A stretch of DNA of 7,477 nucleotides from Deltaproteobacteria bacterium (lineage in GTDB: Bacteria > Desulfobacterota > Desulfobacteria > Desulfobacterales > Desulfatirhabdiaceae), in contig JAPLJE010000718.1 of the NCBI GenBank assembly GCA_026388755.1, forward strand, positions 1 through 7,477, written 5' to 3'. Below are positions 5,624 through 7,477 of this stretch, piece after piece; within the stretch, counting starts at the first letter, position 1; the number at the start of each line of letters is the position of its first letter. The translations under genes were made by a program, and so were the position numbers. The notes below the pieces were generated by a model. That model did not search any database, was not told where the DNA came from, and worked only from the letters and a program-made list of their open reading frames with translations.

Positions 5624-6901
5624 TCAGGGCAGCAGACCCCCCCTTGCCGCCATAAATGCAGTCGCCAGGCGCATAACATCCAGGCTGTAGGGAATGTCTT
5701 GATAGGAAACCAGATCATGAATGGTATGGTAATACGGGTATTCGGCCCACTCATTTTCAATCAGCAGACAGCCGGGCAGGCGATGATTCAGGAAGGGTTC
5801 GTGATCACTGCCCCCATAGCTGGTGCTGGTTTCTATCTTCAGTGGGGTATAGGTGGCACAGAGTTGAGTCATTTCATCAAGAACGGCAGCCTGTTCGGCC
5901 GTATGATCACTGCCTTCGGCAATGATGCCGTAAATGTTTCGATAATAAGAAATCATATCCAGGATGATAAATCCAGTTATCACTTTCAACGCCCCCAGAT
6001 CCTTCAAAAACTTCACCAAGCGTTCACTGCCTAGCGTTCCCTCTTCTTCGCCGCTGAATGCAACAAACAACACGGAACGCTCGGTGTTCACTCCGGAAAA
6101 TACGCGCGCGATTTCCATCACAGCTGCGATACCGCTGGCATTGTCATTGGCGCCAGGTGCCAGATTGCAGGCTTCCGGACTGGTGGAATCATAATGAGCA
6201 CCAATCATCACATATTCCTGGGGGAGTGTGGCACCCACTTTGATCCCGATCACATTATCACCCGGCCGGCGGTCCCAATCCGCCCCACAGACGGCTTCGA
6301 ACGACATGAATTGAGGATTCAACCCCAGATCGGCAAAATGATTCTGGATTTTGTCCCGTGCGATTTGATTCTCAGGGGAACAGGTGTATCGGGTGGTCGT
6401 GTCGGGCGCCAAATCCATTAGATACGCAGTATACTTGTCGGCACTCAGCTTCGCCAACAATGCCGTCACCGCCGGATCGGGTTCAACCCGCTGCGGTGTC
6501 ATCGTTTTCAGTATCACCCGACTTTCTGTTACCGGAAAAAGCTGTATATCAGGATGATTGGAAAGCGCCTGCAGATCCGTTACGTACGCCAGGCGAAAAC
6601 CGGCTCGGGAATACAGGATGCGATAATCCTTGCGCTGATCCATTGGCCGGCGATCCTTCAATACAACCAGATTAGCCAAAGGAATATCGGACGCTAACAC
6701 CCTCCCATTTAATATTTGGGCCGAATCATCCCGGATAACGATGAAATCGTTTCCAAAGGTGAGGACAATCTGACCTTTGGAAACAATGGCGCTCTGGTTA
6801 TCCTGCAATGCTGAAATCAGATGGACCGTAGCGGCCTGAGCATCCCAGTACAGGATACAAAACGTAAAAGACGTTAACATGATTCGAATAAAAAGGTTCA
6901 T
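5624..6901 (-). CDS. Exported M28-family zinc aminopeptidase
   Basis: Encodes 425 residues from ATG at 6901; an in-frame ATG at 6934 has no ribosome site, and the later start alone gives a clean signal peptide (MNLFIRIMLTSFTFCILYW...AQA). After a roughly 130-residue N-terminal region without a motif I recognise, the M28 catalytic domain shows all expected residues: GAHYDS (His236 zinc ligand, Asp238), PGANDNASG (Asp253 bridging two zincs), SGEEEG (Glu285 base, Glu286 ligand), ILDMIS (Asp315) and YYHTIHD (His392). The enzyme should remove N-terminal amino acids from peptides in the periplasm or outside the cell. It lies 42 nt behind the C10 peptidase gene on the same strand, so the two are probably one operon in which an endopeptidase makes peptides that this enzyme trims. 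It does not carry the C-terminal module of the two plus-strand enzymes. A run of seven G sits in the last codons (5637-5643) but affects only the tail. Confidence 0.92.
   Translation of the reverse strand: MNLFIRIMLTSFTFCILYWDAQAATVHLISALQDNQSAIVSKGQIVLTFGNDFIVIRDDSAQILNGRVLASDIPLANLVVLKDRRPMDQRKDYRILYSRAGFRLAYVTDLQALSNHPDIQLFPVTESRVILKTMTPQRVEPDPAVTALLAKLSADKYTAYLMDLAPDTTTRYTCSPENQIARDKIQNHFADLGLNPQFMSFEAVCGADWDRRPGDNVIGIKVGATLPQEYVMIGAHYDSTSPEACNLAPGANDNASGIAAVMEIARVFSGVNTERSVLFVAFSGEEEGTLGSERLVKFLKDLGALKVITGFIILDMISYYRNIYGIIAEGSDHTAEQAAVLDEMTQLCATYTPLKIETSTSYGGSDHEPFLNHRLPGCLLIENEWAEYPYYHTIHDLVSYQDIPYSLDVMRLATAFMAARGGLLP
6749..6784. repeat. Perfect 12-bp inverted repeat inside the M28 coding region
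   Basis: GTTTCCAAAGGT (6749-6760) and ACCTTTGGAAAC (6773-6784) are exact reverse complements with a 12-nt loop. They cover codons 40-51 of the peptidase gene, so the mRNA could form a stable hairpin about 115 nt after the start codon. Confidence 0.8.
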
Positions 6902-6910
6902 CGTGATATA

Positions 6911-6915
6911 TCCTT
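6911..6915 (-). promoter_or_regulatory. Ribosome binding site fixing the M28 start
   Basis: On the minus strand AAGGA lies 9 nt before ATG 6901. The upstream in-frame ATG at 6934 has only a G-rich ACGGGG directly against it, which is too close to work, so 6901 is the better start. Confidence 0.75.
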
Positions 6916-6943
6916 TTCGAATATAGTGCGACATCCCCGTACT

Positions 6944-7477
6944 CTATTTAAGCGTATCTTCATCGACAACATGCACCGTAACTGAATCGTAATAAAACGG
7001 CGGCTCCAGTTTGCCATCCGGATTCTCATCCACGCCAAAATAGAACGTGTAGTCACCTACAGGCAGCAGAGCATCAAATATGTTCAACGACGAAATATCC
7101 GCTAACGGAATCTGGCCTGTCGTGATGATTCCGGGAGTCCATCCTGCAGGATAAACCCAGGAATAATAACCCCAAGGAGAGCTGAGTACAATCCACCAGT
7201 CAGCCATTTTTCCTGTTTCTTCTTCTGCATCGAGACTGATATTGATGGAAATGGGCGATGTGGATGATTCCTTTACAAATGTAGCATCAATTCCATTGGC
7301 TTTGATGGTTGGAGCAGGATTTTTATCGGGTTGTAAACCTATTGCAGCCCCTTGATAAGTTGTAGCTGTCCAGTTATATGATCCAGTAACAAAACTGTCG
7401 GGAACATACCACCCGTCATAACTGCCACCCCATCCCATGTTGATGTGAACCGTTTCCGATGGAGCGTCCCGGTAGCC
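6944..7477 (-). CDS. C10 (streptopain-like) peptidase, C-terminal part with accessory domain
   Basis: The frame is open to the right edge, so only the last 177 residues are visible and the ATG at 7438 is internal. The first 55 or so residues match the end of the C10 peptidase fold: VHINMGWGGSYDGWYV corresponds to the streptopain stretch HVNWGWGG..DGFF, and YQGAAIGLQP corresponds to its final strand QSAVVGIKP. The catalytic Cys and His lie outside the window. The residue after the Asn is Met instead of the Trp of streptopain. After a Pro-rich linker (DKNPAPT) comes a separate beta-rich domain of about 110 residues with MADWWIVLSSPWGYYSW, a PAGW turn, LLPVGDYTFYFGVDENPDGK and a last strand YYDSVTVHVV. 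I associate this module with secreted proteins of Desulfobacterota but know no named family. The gene is probably first in an operon with the M28 peptidase and likely encodes an extracellular endopeptidase. Confidence 0.65.
   Translation of the reverse strand, partial: GYRDAPSETVHINMGWGGSYDGWYVPDSFVTGSYNWTATTYQGAAIGLQPDKNPAPTIKANGIDATFVKESSTSPISINISLDAEEETGKMADWWIVLSSPWGYYSWVYPAGWTPGIITTGQIPLADISSLNIFDALLPVGDYTFYFGVDENPDGKLEPPFYYDSVTVHVVDEDTLK

Noticed and set aside
5637..5643. Seven-G run (minus strand) in the M28 gene as a phase-variation site
   Set aside because: It lies in the last few codons, after every catalytic residue, so slippage would change only the tail.
5570..6034. A 154-codon plus-strand frame in the M28 region
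   Set aside because: It is antisense to the catalytic half of the M28 peptidase, where all metal ligands are in the minus-strand frame; no motif of its own.
1..7477. CRISPR array, tRNA, rRNA, insertion sequence or attachment site
   Set aside because: No regularly spaced short repeats, cloverleaf arms, transposase motifs or terminal inverted repeats were seen on either strand.

Overview
The window looks like chromosomal DNA from an anaerobic, Gram-negative-type bacterium. My best guess is a Desulfobacterota (deltaproteobacterial) lineage. The reasons are a stand-alone two-gene electron-transfer flavoprotein operon and several signal-peptide-bearing enzymes that carry accessory beta-rich modules I associate with that group. 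This placement is an inference from remembered protein patterns; no database was searched.

Layout, left to right. (1) Positions 2-394 (+) hold the 3' end of a membrane-protein gene with a striking Gly/Cys tail (TIGR04222-like). (2) Positions 395-530 are a short regulatory gap with a perfect 12-bp palindrome just upstream of a sigma70-type promoter. (3) Positions 531-2311 (+) encode etfB and etfA, the two subunits of an electron-transfer flavoprotein. No dehydrogenase partner is in view. (4) Positions 2312-2514 contain a near-consensus promoter whose -35/-10 spacer includes a run of eight C residues, a candidate slippage (phase-variation) site. (5) Positions 2515-5556 (+) encode two exported enzymes. 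The first is a C39-like cysteine peptidase and the second a C45/AAT-type Ntn-hydrolase. Their catalytic folds are unrelated, yet both end in the same 104-residue module (about 66% identical, no gaps), which is itself a twofold repeat. A strong hairpin lies between the two genes. (6) On the minus strand, converging on these, a C10 (streptopain-like) peptidase (3' part only, 7477-6944) is followed 42 nt later by an exported M28 zinc aminopeptidase (6901-5624).

How the genes may work together: the etf operon is central metabolism, carrying electrons from acyl-CoA or related dehydrogenases. The right-hand 5 kb is a cluster of four exported or extracellular amide-bond hydrolases from four unrelated families (C39-like, C45, M28, C10), suggesting a degradative or surface-processing locus. 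The most unusual element is the pair at 2515-5556: two different enzymes sharing a C-terminal module of unknown function, possibly a surface-attachment or export tag, behind a promoter that may be phase-variable. Functions of the module and substrates of the enzymes are not evident from sequence.
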